From: CAZHEV01 sp964531335 [NCBI: uncultured bacterium]
Lineage (GTDB): Bacteria; Eisenbacteria; RBG-16-71-46; CAZHEV01
Reading direction: 5' to 3'
DNA: 64,000 nt
Assembly (NCBI GenBank): GCA_964531335.1
Contig: CAZHEV010000014.1
Coordinates: forward strand, 20,164 to 84,163
This document shows positions 61,499-64,000 of the stretch, in pieces. The notes below the pieces were generated by a model. It was not told where the DNA came from. It saw only the letters and a program-made list of their open reading frames with translations, and searched no databases. Each line of letters opens with the position of its first letter. Position 1 is the first letter of the stretch. The position numbers were made by a program, and so were the translations under genes.

Positions 61499-62296
61499 AT
61501 GTCAACTCATCACGAAACCAGAACCGAGCTTTCAGAGATTGTGAGATCGCTTGCCGCCATCGTGCGCGATAGGCTGGGCGGTGAAGGCGCTCCGCGGCGC
61601 CCGGAAACGGCTATGGAAGTCGTCTCCGGGGCGAAGGTAAGGCCGGAGGCGTCCCCCTCGGACAAGCCGGCGAGAGGCGCCCCGGCGGGCGAAGCTCTGG
61701 CCCCGATCCCCGGCGGGTCGGCCGAGGGCGGGACTTCCGCGGGTTCCCGGACCTCGCTCCAATCATTGCAGCGCGAGGTGGCCGACTGCAAGCGGTGCCC
61801 TCTTCACAAGACGCGCAGGAACGCCGTATTCGGTTCCGGGAAAGGATCCACGCGGATCTTGTTCGTGGGCGAGGCGCCGGGTCGCGACGAGGACCTTCAA
61901 GGGCTGCCCTTCGTGGGCCGCGCGGGGCAGCTTCTCACCAGGATAATAGAGGCGATCAAGTTCAAGAGAGAGGACGTTTACATAGCGAACGTCCTCAAGT
62001 GCAGGCCTCCCGACAACCGCAATCCTCTTCCGGAGGAGGTCGCTCGCTGCCGCCCCTATCTCATGAAGCAGATCGAGCTGCTGAGGCCTAAGGTCATCTG
62101 CACGCTGGGCGTTTTCGCCACCCAGAGTCTCCTGGGAACCAAGTCGCCGCTGACCGTGCTCAGGGGGCAGGTCCATGAGGTCGATGGGTTGACCGTCGTG
62201 CCGACGTACCATCCGGCCGCCTGCCTCAGATACCCGAGACTGAAGGAGGCTGTCTGGGAGGACGTCAAGCTGTTGCGCGAGGAGTACTTGTCTTGA
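61499..62296 (+). CDS. Family-4 uracil-DNA glycosylase (Fe-S)
   Basis: A 265-residue DNA repair enzyme removing uracil. The catalytic domain (about 90-265) carries the four iron-sulfur cysteines Cys97, Cys100, Cys168 and Cys184, motif A GEAPGRDEDLQGLPFVGRAG, NVLKCRPPDNRNP, and the C-terminal HPAACLR of motif B. Residues about 25-85 form a Pro/Ala/Gly-rich extension, perhaps a flexible tether. Family 4 enzymes are common in thermophiles and in many FCB bacteria. The ATG immediately follows the coaBC stop codon. Confidence 0.93.
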   Translation: MSTHHETRTELSEIVRSLAAIVRDRLGGEGAPRRPETAMEVVSGAKVRPEASPSDKPARGAPAGEALAPIPGGSAEGGTSAGSRTSLQSLQREVADCKRCPLHKTRRNAVFGSGKGSTRILFVGEAPGRDEDLQGLPFVGRAGQLLTRIIEAIKFKREDVYIANVLKCRPPDNRNPLPEEVARCRPYLMKQIELLRPKVICTLGVFATQSLLGTKSPLTVLRGQVHEVDGLTVVPTYHPAACLRYPRLKEAVWEDVKLLREEYLS

Positions 62297-62378
62297 GCCT
62301 TGGAGAGAATGGAAGAGTATCCGTTTAGACTTCTCTGCGCACGGACGGTTATCATACCCGCGTTGGCCGGGAGGCGCC

Positions 62379-63728
62379 ATGGCCGTTGCTAAGACAGACC
62401 ACGCTTTCGAGAGAATTCCGCCACAGGCCCTGGAGGCCGAGAAGTCCGTTCTCGGATCCATGCTGCTCGAACAAGATGCGATATCCAGGGTCTTGGAGAT
62501 CCTGGATGAGAGCCGCTTCTACAAGGACGCCCACAGGAGGATCTTCAGGGCCGTGGTCGGTCTCTACGAGAGAAACGAAGGGGTCGATCTCATTACGCTC
62601 ACCGAGGAGCTGAGAAAGAGAGGCGAGCTGGAGGGCGTGGGCGGTCAAGCTTATCTCAGCACGCTGTTCGACTACGTGGGAACGGCGGCTCACGTCGAAC
62701 ACCACGGCAAGATAGTCAGGGACAAGGCGATCCTCAGGAAGCTCATCGCCGTGTCCACCGAGATAGCATCGAAATGCTACGAGGCCAAGGATGATCCCGC
62801 CACCATGCTCGACGAGGCCGAGGCCCAGATCTTTTCCATCTCCGGGCAGCGACTGCGCCCCGGCTTCGTTCCCATGAAGGAGCTGTTGAAGGACAGCTTC
62901 GAGACGATCCAGCAGATATACGACCAGGGCCTTCACATAACCGGCGTCGAATCCGGCTTCGTCGATCTCGACAAGTTGACCGCGGGCTTCCAACCTTCTG
63001 AGCTCGTGATAGTGGCCGGAAGGCCGTCCATGGGCAAGACCGCGCTCGCCCTCAACATCGCGCAGCACGTCGCGGTGAAGCACAACATAGGCGCGGGGTT
63101 CTTCAGCCTGGAGATGTCCGCCGACGAGGTCGTAAGGAGAATGCTGTGCGCGGAGGCCAGGGTGGACAACCACAAGCTGAGGACCGGGTACCTGGGCGAG
63201 TCGGACTGGCCCAAGCTGACCACCGCCGCCGGGGCCTTGTCGGAGGCACCTATATACATTGACGACAGCCCCGGACTGAGCGTGCTGGAGATGAGGGCCA
63301 AGGCGAGGCGTCTCAAGGCCGAGAGGGACGTGGGGCTGCTGATAGTCGACTACATCCAACTACTGAGGGGGCTGCCGAACCCCGAAAGCAGGCAGATAGA
63401 GATGTCCATCATATCGCGGTCGCTCAAGGAGCTGGCCAAGGAGCTCAGGGTCCCGATTATCGCGGTCTCCCAGCTTTCCAGGGCCGTGGAGCAGCGCGGC
63501 GGCGAGCGAAGGCCCCTGCTGTCAGATCTGCGCGAGTCCGGGGCGTTGGAGCAAGACGCCGACACGGTGATATTCGTGTACAGGCCCGAGTTCTACAATC
63601 ACACCCCGGAGAACGAGGGCAAAGGCGAGCTGATAGTCGCGAAGCAGAGGAACGGGCCCACCGACACCGTCCATGTGGCGTTCATCCGAGAGTACATGAG
63701 ATTCGAGAATCTGGCGAGGGTCACGTGA
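62379..63728 (+). CDS. dnaB: Replicative DNA helicase DnaB
   Basis: A 449-residue hexameric helicase that unwinds DNA at the replication fork. The N-terminal DnaG-binding domain (about 10-115: PPQALEAEKSVLGSMLLEQDAI) and the RecA-like domain are present: Walker A GRPSMGKT at 214-221, then FFSLEMSADEVVRRM, LLIVDYIQLL as Walker B, AVSQLSRAVEQR and DLRESGALEQDADTVIFVYR. There is no intein, a frequent guest in this gene. It is near the end of the yicC operon, 82 bases after the glycosylase, and its stop overlaps the following ispD start. Confidence 0.96.
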   Translation: MAVAKTDHAFERIPPQALEAEKSVLGSMLLEQDAISRVLEILDESRFYKDAHRRIFRAVVGLYERNEGVDLITLTEELRKRGELEGVGGQAYLSTLFDYVGTAAHVEHHGKIVRDKAILRKLIAVSTEIASKCYEAKDDPATMLDEAEAQIFSISGQRLRPGFVPMKELLKDSFETIQQIYDQGLHITGVESGFVDLDKLTAGFQPSELVIVAGRPSMGKTALALNIAQHVAVKHNIGAGFFSLEMSADEVVRRMLCAEARVDNHKLRTGYLGESDWPKLTTAAGALSEAPIYIDDSPGLSVLEMRAKARRLKAERDVGLLIVDYIQLLRGLPNPESRQIEMSIISRSLKELAKELRVPIIAVSQLSRAVEQRGGERRPLLSDLRESGALEQDADTVIFVYRPEFYNHTPENEGKGELIVAKQRNGPTDTVHVAFIREYMRFENLARVT

Positions 63729-64000
63729 GAAAGGGCTCCTCGGCGGCGCCTGCCGGCGCCGGCGCCGTGCTCGCGGCCGCCGGCGTGGGCGAGCGGATGG
63801 GGCTCGAGCCGGACCGTTTCAAGGCCTTGCTCGATCTCTGCGGGCGTCCCATGGCCGCGCACTCGCTCGCCGTCATGCAGGAGTGCCCGGACCTGGAGGC
63901 GGTAGTCGTCGTGGCGCCGCCCGGCTGCTCCAAGCTCTTCGAGCGCGAGCTGGTCGAGCCGTGGAACTTCGGCAAGGTGGTCTCGGTGGTCGATGGTGGA
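63725..64000 (+). CDS. ispD: IspD-like cytidylyltransferase, 5' part only
   Basis: The first 92 codons of a gene that runs off the window. The GTG at 63725 overlaps the dnaB stop by four bases. The translation contains GAVLAAAGVGERMG, then FKALLDLCGRPMAAHSLAVMQ and LEAVVVVAPPG. These are the nucleotide-binding loop and following strands of 2-C-methyl-D-erythritol 4-phosphate cytidylyltransferase, third step of the non-mevalonate isoprenoid pathway. The expected conserved Lys (K in FKALLDLCGRP) is present. A different cytidylyltransferase of the same fold is possible until the rest is seen. Confidence 0.8.
   Translation, partial: MRKGSSAAPAGAGAVLAAAGVGERMGLEPDRFKALLDLCGRPMAAHSLAVMQECPDLEAVVVVAPPGCSKLFERELVEPWNFGKVVSVVDGG

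Overview
The window is GC-rich, almost fully coding bacterial chromosome. Gram-negative markers are a lipid A pathway hydrolase (LpxH type), outer-membrane barrel proteins, lipoproteins and periplasmic multihaem cytochrome sequence. A PorV/PorQ-type barrel, FlgD-like (type IX secretion style) C-terminal domains, lamin-tail-domain proteins and large FN3/Ig-like lipoproteins point to an uncultured FCB-superphylum lineage of the Eisenbacteria/Krumholzibacteriota/Latescibacterota kind. That placement is inferred from gene content; no rRNA gene is present. Vegetative promoters are readable in several places (TTGACA, 17-18 bp, TAgaaT/TAtnnT), which helps define transcription units.

Layout. 0-7 kb: two secreted proteins, a thi4 thiazole synthase with a conserved partner gene, a PorV-like barrel and lpxH. 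7-12 kb: envelope maintenance (HtrA/DegP protease, M23 peptidase, AMIN-amidase). 12-16 kb, minus strand: a metallophosphoesterase/tetrahaem cytochrome whose frame crosses one TGA exactly where relatives have Cys (probable selenoprotein), then a B12-dependent ribonucleotide reductase behind a promoter covered by two NrdR-like boxes. 16-19 kb: a CadC-like metal sensor, a PAP2 phosphatase and a heavy-metal P1B ATPase. 19-25 kb: YbbR protein, HU, membrane Zn-peptidase, threonine aldolase and PurB.

25-33 kb is one tight operon: rsmI, a CDP-alcohol phosphatidyltransferase fused to thymidylate kinase, a Ctp protease, dus, larB, larC and a double-ATPase ECF transporter protein (nickel-pincer cofactor and probable nickel uptake). 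33-44 kb is a surface-protein block: an 1101-residue secreted protein behind a structured leader RNA, two large lipoproteins, an FlgD-tailed protein and a parallel beta-helix protein. 44-50 kb: pyruvate phosphate dikinase and a DUF4388-sirtuin-VWA operon. 50-58 kb: lamin-tail and barrel proteins, an aminotransferase and carbamate kinase. 58-64 kb is a housekeeping operon: yicC, gmk, rpoZ, coaBC, family-4 uracil-DNA glycosylase, dnaB and the start of ispD.

The strongest leads are: (1) the in-frame TGA with a downstream hairpin in the cytochrome gene; (2) a short C-terminal tail, SWG-x2-K-x-LYR, shared by two otherwise unrelated secreted proteins and distinct from the FlgD-like tails of their neighbours; (3) the phosphatidyltransferase-Tmk fusion; (4) two structured RNA candidates, at 33333-33436 and 57981-58164; (5) a prokaryotic Thi4 carrying the Cys that serves as sulfur donor in yeast. 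No tRNA, rRNA, CRISPR array, insertion sequence or prophage gene was seen.
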